Source: Trinickia terrae
Lineage (GTDB): Bacteria > Pseudomonadota > Gammaproteobacteria > Burkholderiales > Burkholderiaceae
DNA: 64,000 nucleotides
Assembly (NCBI RefSeq): GCF_005144415.1
Contig: NZ_SWJE01000001.1
Location: forward strand, 372,001 to 436,000
Reading direction: 5' to 3'
Part shown: in pieces, positions 33,899 to 44,708 of the stretch
Position numbering within the stretch: the first letter of the stretch is position 1
Layout: each line of letters begins with the position of its first letter
Made by a program: the position numbers and the translations under genes
The notes under the pieces: model-generated
What the model was told of the DNA's origin: nothing
Database searches by the model: none
What the model saw: the letters and a program-made list of their open reading frames with translations, nothing else

Positions 33899-34861
33899 AT
33901 GACTGAACTCCTCTATGGCGACGGCGCAATCCGCCGTCCGTCCCTCTACGGGTCCTCGATCGAAAACACTTATGCGGGCGTGCTGTCGTTCATGCGACGC
34001 AACTACACGCGCGAGCTCGACGGCGTCGATGTCGCCGTGTCCGGCGTGCCGCTCGATCTCGCCACGACGTTCCGCTCGGGCGCGCGGCTTGGGCCGTCCG
34101 CGGTGCGTGCCGCGAGCGTGCAGCTGGCGGAGCTGCATCCTTACCCGTGGGGCTTCAATCCGTTCGACGATCTCGCCGTGATCGACTACGGCGATTGCTG
34201 GTTCAACGCACACAACCCGCTGTCGATCAAGCCCGCGATCATCGAGCACGCGCGCACGATCCTGCGCTCGAACGCCAAGATGCTGACTTTCGGCGGCGAC
34301 CACTACATCACGTATCCGTTGCTCGTCGCGCATGCGGAGAAGTACGGCAAACCGCTCTCGATGATCCACTTCGACGCCCACTGCGATACCTGGGCCGACG
34401 ACACCCCCGATTCACTCAATCACGGCACGATGTTCTACAAGGCGGTGAAGGAAGGGCTCATCGATCCGAAGACATCGGTGCAAGTCGGCATCCGCACCTG
34501 GAACGACGATTATCTCGGCATCAACATACTCGACGCCGCGTGGGTTCATGAGCACGGCACGCGCGCCGCGATCGAGCGGATCGCGTCGATCGTGGGCGGC
34601 CGCCCCACGTATCTCACCTTTGATATCGATTGCCTCGACCCGGCGTTCGCGCCGGGTACCGGTACGCCGGTGCCCGGCGGCCTGACCTCGGCGCAAGCGC
34701 TGGCGATCGTGCGAGGCCTTGGCGCGGTGAACCTGATCGGCGCTGACGTCGTCGAAGTGGCGCCGGCTTATGACCAGAGCGAGGTCACGGCGCTCGCCGC
34801 GGCGCATATCGCTTGCGATTTGCTGTGCCTCTGGCGGCAGAAGAAGGTCGGCGCGCGCTGA
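33899..34861 (+). CDS. speB: Agmatinase
   Basis: A 320-residue ureohydrolase making putrescine and urea from agmatine. Mn ligands appear in FGGDHYITYP, HFDAHCDTWADD and TFDIDCLDPAFAPGTGTPVPGG. The N-terminus (YAGVLSFMRRNYTREL) and DLATTFRSGARLGP follow agmatinases of Burkholderia and Pseudomonas and differ from the guanidinobutyrase-type protein at 5583. It feeds the polyamine genes around it. A LysR gene starts 60 bases downstream on the same strand. Confidence 0.9.
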   Translation: MTELLYGDGAIRRPSLYGSSIENTYAGVLSFMRRNYTRELDGVDVAVSGVPLDLATTFRSGARLGPSAVRAASVQLAELHPYPWGFNPFDDLAVIDYGDCWFNAHNPLSIKPAIIEHARTILRSNAKMLTFGGDHYITYPLLVAHAEKYGKPLSMIHFDAHCDTWADDTPDSLNHGTMFYKAVKEGLIDPKTSVQVGIRTWNDDYLGINILDAAWVHEHGTRAAIERIASIVGGRPTYLTFDIDCLDPAFAPGTGTPVPGGLTSAQALAIVRGLGAVNLIGADVVEVAPAYDQSEVTALAAAHIACDLLCLWRQKKVGAR

Positions 34862-34920
34862 TTCGCGGGTACGTCGTCGATAATAGAGCGATCCACTCTT
34901 TTATCGACGACATTGCCGAC

Positions 34921-35826
34921 ATGAACGACTCCCCCGACATCCGTTTCCTATTGGCGATCCGGGCGTCCGGAAGCCTCGCTGCGGCAGCGAGAAAGCTCGG
35001 GCTGTCGCCGTCCGCGGTCACGCAGCGTTTGCAGCAGCTGGAGCGGAAACTGGATACGCGCCTGGTCGATCGCACGGCTCGCCGGCTGCAGTTCACGGAG
35101 GAAGGGGCATTGCTCTGCCAGCGCGGTGCAGAGATCGTGCAACAGTTCGACGCGCTGTTCGAGGATTTGCAGGCCCGCCGCAAAGGTCTTGTCGGCAGCC
35201 TGAAGATCAACGCGCCGCTGGGATTCGGGCGACGTTACCTGGCTCCCGTTATCGCCGACTTTCAGAAAGAGAATCCAGGCGTGGACATCGCCTTGACGCT
35301 TTCCGATCAACCCTTGACCGAAACGGCCGATCGCTACGACATCGTCGTCCACATCGGCGAGCTTCCCGCCTCGAATCTCGTCGGCTATGCGATTGCGCCG
35401 AATGCGCGCTTCGTTTGCGCATCCCCCGCATTGCTGAAGCGCTTCCCGCACCCCGAATCCCCCGAAGAGCTGGCCGGGCTGCCTTGCATCGTGCTGCGCG
35501 AGAACAATGAAGATGTGTCGCTTTGGCAGTTTCGCAAAGGACGCGTGACGTGCAGCGTCAGGGTGCCGTCGAAGCTGAGCTGCAACGATGGCGAAGTGAT
35601 ACGCCTCTGGGCCTGTGAGGGCCGCGGCGTGATTCTCCGCTCCGAATGGGATGTGGCCGACGATATCGCCAAGGGAAATCTCGTGCGTCTGCTGCCGGCA
35701 TGGAAAGCGCGCGATGCCGACGTGATCGCTCTCACCCACCACCGCGCAGGCCTGCCTGCGCGGACGAGACATTTCATGCGCTACCTGCAGGACAGGTTCA
35801 AGCCGCAGCCGCCGTGGCGAAGCTGA
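34921..35826 (+). CDS. LysR-family transcriptional regulator
   Basis: A 301-residue LysR protein: helix-turn-helix at residues about 5-65 (GSLAAAARKLGLSPSAVTQRLQQLE) and an effector domain that begins GSLKINAPLGFGRRYLAP, typical of the CrgA/TsaR-like subgroup. ATG at 34921 gives the normal length; the frame extends upstream into the agmatinase gene. It follows the agmatinase gene on the same strand, so it may control agmatine use, although LysR genes are usually divergent from their targets. Confidence 0.88.
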   Translation: MNDSPDIRFLLAIRASGSLAAAARKLGLSPSAVTQRLQQLERKLDTRLVDRTARRLQFTEEGALLCQRGAEIVQQFDALFEDLQARRKGLVGSLKINAPLGFGRRYLAPVIADFQKENPGVDIALTLSDQPLTETADRYDIVVHIGELPASNLVGYAIAPNARFVCASPALLKRFPHPESPEELAGLPCIVLRENNEDVSLWQFRKGRVTCSVRVPSKLSCNDGEVIRLWACEGRGVILRSEWDVADDIAKGNLVRLLPAWKARDADVIALTHHRAGLPARTRHFMRYLQDRFKPQPPWRS

Positions 35827-35863
35827 TTCAGTCTATTTGAATGATTGAATCGGTTTGGCTGAA

Positions 35864-35877
35864 TCGCTCATGAGCGA
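35864..35877. promoter_or_regulatory. 14-bp perfect palindrome near a promoter
   Basis: TCGCTCATGAGCGA is a perfect palindrome just upstream of a TATACT -10-like hexamer (35886-35891). It lies before the haloacid dehalogenase-like gene. A repressor site is possible. Confidence 0.4.
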
Positions 35878-35921
35878 CGAAACACTATACTGGCCAGGTC
35901 CATAACGGAGTTCGTCAGCTC

Positions 35922-36593
35922 ATGAGTGATTCTTCTGCACTGGCCGCCTATCCGAAGGCGGTGCTCTTCGATCTTTTGACGGCGCTGCTCGATTCATGGA
36001 CGCTGTGGAACCGTGCTGCCGGTTCGGAGCAGGCTGGGCGTGCCTGGCGCGCTGAATACCTGCGCTTGACGTATGGCTGTGGCGACTATGTCGCTTACGA
36101 ACAGCTGGTGCGGCAGTCGGCCGAGCGCGTGGGGCTGCCGGAATCCGCGCCGCTTGCGCTCGAAGCCGGCTGGCTGAAGCTTGCGCCTTGGCATGGCGCC
36201 GTCGAGGCACTGCGGCAACTGCAGCCGCATTGCAAGCTCGCCATCGTCACCAACTGCTCGATACCGCTGGGCCGGCAGGCGGCAGCCATCATTCCGATCG
36301 AATGGGATGCGGTGATTACCGCCGAGGAAGCCGGTGCGTACAAACCGGACCCGCGTCCCTACCGTCTCGCACTCGAACGGCTTGGCGTGGCCCCCGCGGA
36401 TGCGGCGTTTGTCGCGGGCTCGAGCTATGACATGTTCGGTACGGCTGAAGTTGGCCTGCGCACGTACTGGCACAACGCGATTGGGCTGTCATTGGTCGAA
36501 GGTGCGCGGCCGCCTGATATCGAGGCTCCGACGCTCGATTCGCTGGTGCCCTGGTGCCGCGGTTTCGGCGTGCCTGCCCCGGGCGGCCTGTAA
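35922..36593 (+). CDS. HAD-superfamily hydrolase, haloacid dehalogenase type
   Basis: A 223-residue HAD hydrolase. Motif I is AVLFDLLTALLDSW (nucleophile D17), motif II VTNCSIPLG, motif III lysine AGAYKPDPRPY, and motif IV AGSSYDMFG. The SSYD form is that of L-2-haloacid dehalogenase-like proteins, but motif I reads DLL where the pattern DxxGTL is common, so activity on haloacids is uncertain. Start ATG 35922 follows AACGGAG. It is convergent with a periplasmic binding protein gene, stop codons abutting. Confidence 0.8.
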   Translation: MSDSSALAAYPKAVLFDLLTALLDSWTLWNRAAGSEQAGRAWRAEYLRLTYGCGDYVAYEQLVRQSAERVGLPESAPLALEAGWLKLAPWHGAVEALRQLQPHCKLAIVTNCSIPLGRQAAAIIPIEWDAVITAEEAGAYKPDPRPYRLALERLGVAPADAAFVAGSSYDMFGTAEVGLRTYWHNAIGLSLVEGARPPDIEAPTLDSLVPWCRGFGVPAPGGL

Positions 36594-37577
36594 TCAGCGC
36601 GCCTCGCTCAAGCTCTCCGCCGCGGCCTTGTCCTGCCAGACGTTGTCCTTGACGGTGAGCTTTTGCGGGATCAGACGCGCGCCGTAGAACGAGTCGGCAA
36701 CGTCCTGCTGCAAGGCGGCGACGTTGTCCGTGACCGGCGTCGCGCCATACGGCACGCGCCGCACCCAAGTCTTGACGATCGGCAGTTCCAGCCCGATTTT
36801 CGGCGCGACCAGCGCGGCCGTTTCGTCGGGGTGCGTGTTGACCCATTGACCCGTTGCACGCAACTGACTCAGTAGGGCAGCGACGATATCCGGATGCGCT
36901 TGGGCGAATTCGCGTGTTGCTTCGTAAAAGCTGTAGGTGGGAATGCCGCCATAGTCGGCAAGCGTGCGGACCTTGAGCGTCGCTTGCGCCGAAGCGTAAT
37001 AAGGATCCCATACCACCCACGCGTCGACGTTGCCGCTTTCGAAAGCCGCGCGCGCATCGGCGGGGGCGAGATACACGGGCTGCACATCCTCATAGCGCAA
37101 GCCGGCTTTCTTGAGCACTTCGAGCAGCAGGTAGTGGGAGCTCGATCCCTTTTGCAGCGCGACGCGCTTGCCCTTTAGATCGGCGGGCTTGCGCAGCGGC
37201 GAATCGTCTTTGACGAAAATCGCCTCGTTATGCGAGGCGCCCGGCTCAGCGCCGACGTAGACGAAGCGCACGCCACCCGCCTGTGCAAAGATCGGCGGCG
37301 GCGCGCCCGTGTAGCCGAAATCGACGCTGTCGGCGTTCAACGCCTCAAGCAATTGCGGGCCCGCGGGGAATTCGAACCATTTGATTTCATAGCCGAGCGG
37401 CTTGAGCTTTTGCTCGAGCACGCCTTGCGCTTTCAGCACGGCAAGCAGGCCGGCCTTCTGATAGCCGATACGCAGCACTTTTCCGGCATCGCCTTGTGCG
37501 AATGCGGAAGCGGCTGCCAGCGCCAACAGCAGGGTAGCGGCAATGCGAAAACGGGAGCGGGCAGCCGGTTGGATCAC
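36594..37577 (-). CDS. Sulfonate/nitrate/taurine-type ABC substrate-binding protein (orphan)
   Basis: A 327-residue exported protein with a Sec signal peptide (cleavage near ASAFAQG). The mature sequence VLRIGYQKAGLLAVLKAQG and EFPAGPQLLEALNADSVDFGYTGAPPPIFAQA are typical of SsuA/TauA-like binding proteins for sulfonates. A GTG start at 37577 has GGAGA upstream. No permease or ATPase gene lies beside it, so it must use a transporter encoded elsewhere or serve another role. Confidence 0.88.
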   Translation of the reverse strand: MIQPAARSRFRIAATLLLALAAASAFAQGDAGKVLRIGYQKAGLLAVLKAQGVLEQKLKPLGYEIKWFEFPAGPQLLEALNADSVDFGYTGAPPPIFAQAGGVRFVYVGAEPGASHNEAIFVKDDSPLRKPADLKGKRVALQKGSSSHYLLLEVLKKAGLRYEDVQPVYLAPADARAAFESGNVDAWVVWDPYYASAQATLKVRTLADYGGIPTYSFYEATREFAQAHPDIVAALLSQLRATGQWVNTHPDETAALVAPKIGLELPIVKTWVRRVPYGATPVTDNVAALQQDVADSFYGARLIPQKLTVKDNVWQDKAAAESLSEAR

Positions 37578-37741
37578 GAATGAGTCTCCATGCGAGCGAG
37601 CGGTGACGAGGGGCGGTCCCGCGCTTCATATCGAAGCGCAGAGGCCGCCGGAGTCAGCGAATCGTCGCATGCAGGTACGGCGAAGCAAACCAAGCAATTG
37701 CGATTTGAATATGACGCGAGCGCTGCGGTACCGGGCTTTTG

Positions 37742-38317
37742 CTACTTGCCGAGACCGTCCGGCAACGCATCGCTTCCCGCGCCGAGCGTGCGCTGCATGA
37801 GCGCCGTGTCGAGCCAGCGGCCGTGCTTGAAGCCGACGGCCTTCAACGTGCCGATCGGCTCGAAGCCGAGGCTCGCATGCAGCGACATCGAGCCGCCGCG
37901 GCCGCCGTCCGCGACCACGGCAATCATCTGCCGCCACGGTCCCGCCTCGCAGCGCCCGATCAGTGCGGCGAGCAGTGCGCGGCCGACCCCGCGTCCGCGG
38001 CAGGTCTCGTCGATATAGACCGAGTCTTCGATCGTATGGCGGTAGGCGGCGCGCGGCCGATAGGGCGTCGCGTACGCATAGCCGGCGACGCGGCCATCGA
38101 GTTCCGCGACCAGATAAGGCAAGCCGTGCTGCAGCACCGACGCGCGCCGTGCGCGCATGTCGTCGACGCTAGGCGGCGTCTCCTCGAACGACGCGACGCC
38201 GGTCAGCACGTGATGGGCGTAGATGGACTGGATGACGGGAACGTCGGCGCCGGTTGCGTCGCGAATGACGGGCGCGGTGAATTTGTTCGCACAGAGGGGG
38301 GCGTCGGTTGTGCTCAT
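37742..38317 (-). CDS. GNAT N-acetyltransferase, phosphinothricin acetyltransferase-like
   Basis: A 191-residue GNAT protein. IRDATGADVPVIQSIYAHHVLTGVASFEETPPS is the opening of the phosphinothricin/methionine-sulfoximine acetyltransferase group. The acetyl-CoA loop is DETCRGRGVGRALL, and HASLGFEPIGTLKAVGFKHGRWLD closes the domain. It would acetylate a small amine such as methionine derivatives. It is 6 bases downstream of the cupin gene stop, so the two are co-transcribed. Confidence 0.88.
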   Translation of the reverse strand: MSTTDAPLCANKFTAPVIRDATGADVPVIQSIYAHHVLTGVASFEETPPSVDDMRARRASVLQHGLPYLVAELDGRVAGYAYATPYRPRAAYRHTIEDSVYIDETCRGRGVGRALLAALIGRCEAGPWRQMIAVVADGGRGGSMSLHASLGFEPIGTLKAVGFKHGRWLDTALMQRTLGAGSDALPDGLGK

Positions 38318-38323
38318 CCGTGT

Positions 38324-38665
38324 TCAATCGACGATGAACAACTTCGCGCCGGTGCGACTGAATGACTGGTGCGCTTCGGCGTTGTCGCCAACCTGATAGC
38401 TCGTGCCGGGCGTCAAGACGAACTTGCGCCCGTCTTCGAGCGTCGTCTCCAGTTCGCCTTCCAGGCAGAACAGGATGTGTCCTTTCTTGCACCAGTGGTC
38501 CGCCAGGTAGCCCGGCGCGTATTCGACCATGCGCACGCGAATGCGATTCTCCTCGTCGCCGAAGAACCGGGTTCGCCAATAGGCCATGCCGGTTTCCCCC
38601 TTGTGCTCGGTTCTTTCGACTTCCGCCCAGTTGGTCGTTCCAAAAGCAAATGCGTCCATCTTCAT
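38324..38665 (-). CDS. DHCW-motif cupin fold protein
   Basis: A 113-residue single-domain cupin. The segment YLADHWCKKGHILFCLEGEL contains the DHWC pattern of this uncharacterised family, and GTSYQVGDNAEAHQS completes the barrel. The ligand and role are unknown. An AAGGA site lies 9 bases before ATG 38665; ATG 38659 is an alternative. It forms a pair with the GNAT gene. Confidence 0.82.
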   Translation of the reverse strand: MKMDAFAFGTTNWAEVERTEHKGETGMAYWRTRFFGDEENRIRVRMVEYAPGYLADHWCKKGHILFCLEGELETTLEDGRKFVLTPGTSYQVGDNAEAHQSFSRTGAKLFIVD

Positions 38666-38832
38666 GTCGGCGTGTCCTTTTTATTGGAGGTCGTTGGAGC
38701 ATACCGCAGCTGTTCGCGGACGCAACGCGCAGGACTATTCTCTGGAACGACGCGGGCCAGGCATTGCCGCACAGCGTGCGGCGGCCCGGCAATGCCATAC
38801 GCGCATCAACCGTGCGAATGGAGGCTTGGGTT

Positions 38833-39075
38833 CTAGACGCGATGCGGTTGCGCGTGACGGCGCGGCGCATGATGGCGCGGCGCATGATGGCGCGGCTTGC
38901 GGTGCTTGGGCTTGCCGTACCGCGGGGGATGGCGATGCATTTGGGCCGGATGCGCGTGCGGCGCAGCTTGGCCTTCATCGAAACGGTACGTTTGGGAAGT
39001 CTGCGCGGTGGCGCTTGCGGTAGCGGCTGCTGCGGCGAGCGTGAGCGCCACGGCGAGCCAGGTCGAGAGCTTCAT
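38833..39075 (-). CDS. Small exported His/Pro-rich protein
   Basis: An 80-residue protein with a clear Sec signal peptide (MKLSTWLAVALTLAAAAATA, cleavage near ATAQT). The mature part of about 55 residues is basic and rich in His, Pro and Arg, with the repeat PRHHAPRHHAPRRHA encoded by 15-base tandem repeats. A GGAGGAC site precedes ATG 39075. Such a periplasmic peptide could bind metal ions (Zn, Cu, Ni). It lies 80 bases downstream of a DHA2 exporter. I recognise no family. Confidence 0.7.
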   Translation of the reverse strand: MKLSTWLAVALTLAAAAATASATAQTSQTYRFDEGQAAPHAHPAQMHRHPPRYGKPKHRKPRHHAPRHHAPRRHAQPHRV

Positions 39076-39155
39076 GTGTCCTCCAGGTAGGCGGGGCGAG
39101 AGGATACAACAACTCGGCGCACCTGGCATCGGCATTCGCTGAATTCCTGGCTCGT

Positions 39156-41469
<2,314 letters not shown>

Positions 41470-41821
41470 CTGGATGCCGACATATCGCCGGGCCCGGGTC
41501 TTGCGGCATTCAGCGGCGAACCTCGCGCGCCATGCTTGAAAACCGGCTTGATGGCCCCCAAATGGCGGCCGTCGGTCATGGGCGTTTCTTGCTCGCGTGT
41601 TAGCGTGCTGCCCGTCACGTTTGCGCGCGCGGGCGCCGCGCTGCATGGGGCGCGGCGCGGCAACTCACGTTACGCATTCGGGCCGGAAACTTCGGCACAC
41701 GTCCGCGAGTCGTCAGCCGCCATGAAACGGTTGCAACGGATGCGTGCAAAAAAAGCAGATTGATTGGTGACACGCCGCTTGGCTCGTGGCGTTTCGCGTC
41801 GTATCGGGTGGTAAAGAACAT
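41470..41821. other. 352-base intergenic region, no feature seen
   Basis: Between the TetR gene and a receiver-domain gene. Only antisense-style frames cross it, none with a ribosome binding site or family resemblance. Confidence 0.4.
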
Positions 41822-42232
41822 ATGGACGGAGCATTGAGACTTGACCGGGCGACGATCGTCCTCGTGGAGGACGATCCGCAGAACCGGGATTCGCTCGTGA
41901 TGTTGCTGGAGTCGGAAGGGGCGCAAGTCGTGGCGGTGGCGGATGCGGAAGAGGGCGTGGAAGCGGCGATGCGGGTGCTGCCCGACGCCGTCGTCTGCGA
42001 TCTCGACCTGCCGGCGATGGACGGTTTCTATTTGATTCAGCGCTTGCGCGATTACGAGCTCTGCACGAATCACAGCCCGTGCGTCGCGGTCGCGATCACC
42101 GGGCACACCGACGAGGCCTACCGGCTTCGCAGCATCGGCGAAGGTTTTCAGCACTTCATGACGAAACCCGCGCAGCCCGAAGCGCTCGTGGCGCTGCTGC
42201 ACGAATCGATCGGCGCTCGCGCGGCGGGCTGA
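41822..42232 (+). CDS. Single-domain response regulator (receiver only)
   Basis: A 136-residue protein that is only a receiver domain. Acidic residues in VLVEDDPQNRD, the phosphoacceptor in VVCDLDLPAMDGF (D about 60), the Thr in AITGHTDEA and Lys in FMTKPAQPE are in place. There is no output domain, so it would pass a phosphate on or act by protein contact, as CheY or phosphorelay intermediates do. It stands alone with a good terminator at 42268. The partner kinase could be one of the hybrid kinases elsewhere. Confidence 0.88.
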   Translation: MDGALRLDRATIVLVEDDPQNRDSLVMLLESEGAQVVAVADAEEGVEAAMRVLPDAVVCDLDLPAMDGFYLIQRLRDYELCTNHSPCVAVAITGHTDEAYRLRSIGEGFQHFMTKPAQPEALVALLHESIGARAAG

Positions 42233-42267
42233 CGCCGTTTGCACGAGGCGGCGTGCGCGCTTTTTCC

Positions 42268-42307
42268 CGCTGGCGGCTGCCACCGCCAGCGACGGCCATC
42301 TTTTTTT
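42268..42307 (+). terminator. Intrinsic terminator after the receiver gene
   Basis: CGCTGGCGG (42268-42276) and CCGCCAGCG (42283-42291) form a perfect 9-base-pair stem with a 6-base loop. A run of seven T residues follows at 42301. Confidence 0.75.
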
Positions 42308-42322
42308 CTTTGGCGTCAGACT

Positions 42323-42416
42323 CTTACGCATTCTTCCCGCAGGTTGTCCACAAGCTTGCCAACAAAAACTGTGGACAAATCTGCGTAAGCAAAAGGGCAG
42401 CCACACCTTATCCACC
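42323..42416. repeat. Nested inverted repeats containing DnaA-box-like sequences
   Basis: Outer arms CTTACGCA (42323-42330) and TGCGTAAG (42382-42389) enclose inner arms TTGTCCACA (42344-42352) and TGTGGACAA (42370-42378). The inner arms differ from the DnaA box TTATCCACA by one base. A third such element, TTATCCACC, is at 42408-42416. No gene overlaps this 314-base gap. Confidence 0.5.
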
Positions 42417-42546
42417 GGGCGGATCGCAATCCGCTTTCGCTATCTCCCGATCCAATACGCGAATTGTCCTGCTATCGACCCTGTCGATATAGTCGAACGC
42501 ATGACATCAACGGCGCGCTTCGATTGCGCCACGCGTGGAGGAAGAC

Positions 42547-43299
42547 ATGAATCGAATCGATCTGGACCATCGTGTTGTCGTCGTGACGGGCGGCGCACGC
42601 GGGATCGGCTATGCGGTTGCGCAACGCGCGCTTCGTTCCGGGGCGGCGGTCGCGCTCTGGGATCTCGACGCCGAGCGCCTGTCGCGCAGCCAGGCGGAAT
42701 TGAGCGGGCTCGGCAAGGTGAGCGCCTTTGCCGTTGAGCTGACCGACGAGGCGGCCGTCGCGAGCGCCACGCAGGAAACGGTCGCGGCGTTCGGCTCGCT
42801 CGACGTGCTCATCAACTGCGCCGGCATCACCGGCGGCAACGGCGTGACCTGGGAACTCGCCCCCGACGTGTGGCGCCGTGTCATCGAAGTCAATCTGATC
42901 GCGCCATACCTGACCTGCCGTGCAGTCGTGCCGCAGATGCTCAAGCAGGGCTATGGACGCATCGTCAACATCGCGTCGGTCGCGGGCAAGGAAGGAAATC
43001 CGAACGCCTCGCATTACAGCGCGTCGAAGGCGGGCCTGATCGGGCTCACGAAGTCGCTCGGCAAAGAGCTCGCGACCAAGAACATCCTCGTCAATGCGGT
43101 CACGCCGGCGGCGGCGAAGACCGAGATCTTCGATTCGATGTCCCAGCAGCACATCGACTACATGCTCTCGAAAATTCCGATGAACCGCTTCCTGCTGCCG
43201 GAAGAGGCGGCGTCGCTGATCCTGTGGCTGGCGTCCGAGGATTGCGCGTTCAGCACGGGCGCGGTGTTCGATTTGTCGGGCGGCCGTGCGACTTACTGA
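42547..43299 (+). CDS. SDR dehydrogenase, probable L-2-keto-3-deoxyrhamnonate 4-dehydrogenase
   Basis: A 250-residue classical short-chain dehydrogenase. The cofactor motif is TGGARGIGYAVA, the catalytic Ser is in NIASVAGKEG, and Tyr/Lys are in YSASKAG. In the oxidative L-rhamnose pathway (LRA enzymes) the product of rhamnonate dehydratase, 2-keto-3-deoxyrhamnonate, is oxidised by an SDR. This gene heads the run that contains the dehydratase, so that role is likely. Start ATG 42547 follows GGAGGAAGAC. The exact substrate is inferred from context. Confidence 0.75.
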   Translation: MNRIDLDHRVVVVTGGARGIGYAVAQRALRSGAAVALWDLDAERLSRSQAELSGLGKVSAFAVELTDEAAVASATQETVAAFGSLDVLINCAGITGGNGVTWELAPDVWRRVIEVNLIAPYLTCRAVVPQMLKQGYGRIVNIASVAGKEGNPNASHYSASKAGLIGLTKSLGKELATKNILVNAVTPAAAKTEIFDSMSQQHIDYMLSKIPMNRFLLPEEAASLILWLASEDCAFSTGAVFDLSGGRATY

Positions 43300-43340
43300 G
43301 CGCTGAAGCGCCAACTCTGGCCGACAGGAGAGAGACAACC

Positions 43341-44705
43341 ATGATGGAGACGACGCGTTGCGCGGCAGAGTCGAGCGCGACACGCAAGACGATGCGGCAC
43401 CTGCTGCCGTTCCTGCTGCTGATGTATGTGCTGGCGTTTCTCGACCGCGCCAATATCGGCTTCGCGCAGCACGCACTGCGGCACGACACGGGCCTTTCCG
43501 ACAGCGCGTTCGCGTTCGGCGCGGGGGTGTTCTTCATCGGCTATGCGCTCTTCGAGGTGCCGAGCAATCTTGCGCTGCATCGCTTCGGCGCGCGCGGCTG
43601 GATGTGCCGGATCATGGTGACCTGGGGCCTCGTCTCGGCCTGCATGGCATTCGCGCACACGGCGCCCGTGTTCTATACGCTGCGCTTTCTTCTCGGCGTG
43701 GCGGAAGCGGGCTTTTTCCCCGGCATCGTCTATTGCCTGTCGCGCTGGTTTCCGCAGCGCTCGCGGGCGCGCGCGCTCGGCCTGTTCTATTTCGGCGCGC
43801 CGCTGGCCTTCATTATCGGCGGACCGCTGTCGGGCATGCTGCTCGATCTGCACGGCGCATTCGGCATCGCGGGCTGGCAATGGATGTTCATCGTCGAGGG
43901 GTTGCTCGCGTCGGCGGTCGGTGTGTGGGCGTTCTGGTATCTCGACAACAGGCCTTCCGACGCGCGCTGGCTCGGTGCTGACGAACGCAACGCGCTCGAG
44001 GCAGCAGTCGGCGAGGACGCGCGTTCCGCTGCGGCGCATGGGCCGCATAGCGTGGCCGGCGCGCTCACCGACGCGCGCGTGCTGATGCTCGCGGCCATTT
44101 ATCTGCTGATCCAGGTCAGCGTCTACGGCGTGATTTTCTATTTGCCGCAGCAGGTGGCGCAGCTGCTTGGCACGAAGGTGGGCGCCGAAGTCGGTTTCGT
44201 GACCGCGCTGCCGTGGCTGTGCGCGGTGATCGCAACCTGGCTCGTGCCGCGCCGTGCCGATCGCAGCGGCACGCATCGCGGTTGGGCGATCGGCTTGCTG
44301 CTTGTCTCAGGCATCGGTGTGATCGTCTCGGGCATGACGCCGAGCGCGGCTGTCGGGCTGATCGCGCTCGCTTGCGCGGCGAGCGGCTTCATTGCCGCGC
44401 AGCCGCTGTTCTGGACCTTTCCGACGCGTTATCTGACAGGCGCGCCCGCCGCCGGCGGCATCGCGCTGATCAATTCGATCGGCAGTCTCGGCGGCTTTCT
44501 CGCGCCGACCTTGCGCATCGGGGCCGAGCATGCGTTTGCCTCGGCCGCCGCCGGTCTTGCCGTGCTCGGCGCGGCGAGCCTCGCGGCAGCGTTGCTGATT
44601 GCCGCTGCAGTGCGCCGCCAGCCGGCGCTGCAGGCCGGCAACGGCGCCACCCAAACTTTCATCGCCGACGCCCAAGCCGCATCGGCTTCCACTCGACGGA
44701 GCTAA
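43341..44705 (+). CDS. MFS transporter, anion:cation symporter family (probable rhamnonate/sugar acid uptake)
   Basis: A 454-residue, 12-segment MFS protein. LAFLDRANIGFAQHAL and FEVPSNLALHRFGARGW are typical of the ACS family (phthalate, glucarate, RhmT transporters). RhmT of E. coli sits beside rhamnonate dehydratase, and this gene lies directly before that dehydratase, so an L-rhamnonate or related acid is the likely substrate. GGAGAGAGAC precedes the start; MM at the start makes the first codon ambiguous by one. Confidence 0.82.
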   Translation: MMETTRCAAESSATRKTMRHLLPFLLLMYVLAFLDRANIGFAQHALRHDTGLSDSAFAFGAGVFFIGYALFEVPSNLALHRFGARGWMCRIMVTWGLVSACMAFAHTAPVFYTLRFLLGVAEAGFFPGIVYCLSRWFPQRSRARALGLFYFGAPLAFIIGGPLSGMLLDLHGAFGIAGWQWMFIVEGLLASAVGVWAFWYLDNRPSDARWLGADERNALEAAVGEDARSAAAHGPHSVAGALTDARVLMLAAIYLLIQVSVYGVIFYLPQQVAQLLGTKVGAEVGFVTALPWLCAVIATWLVPRRADRSGTHRGWAIGLLLVSGIGVIVSGMTPSAAVGLIALACAASGFIAAQPLFWTFPTRYLTGAPAAGGIALINSIGSLGGFLAPTLRIGAEHAFASAAAGLAVLGAASLAAALLIAAAVRRQPALQAGNGATQTFIADAQAASASTRRS

Positions 44706-44708
44706 CTC

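Noticed and set aside
38860-38900. Short tandem repeats as a separate repeat element
   Set aside because: They are the codons for the PRHHA repeats of the His-rich exported protein and need no other explanation.
41470-41821. Possible small gene between the TetR and receiver genes
   Set aside because: No frame has a ribosome binding site and all resemble antisense of the flanking sequence.
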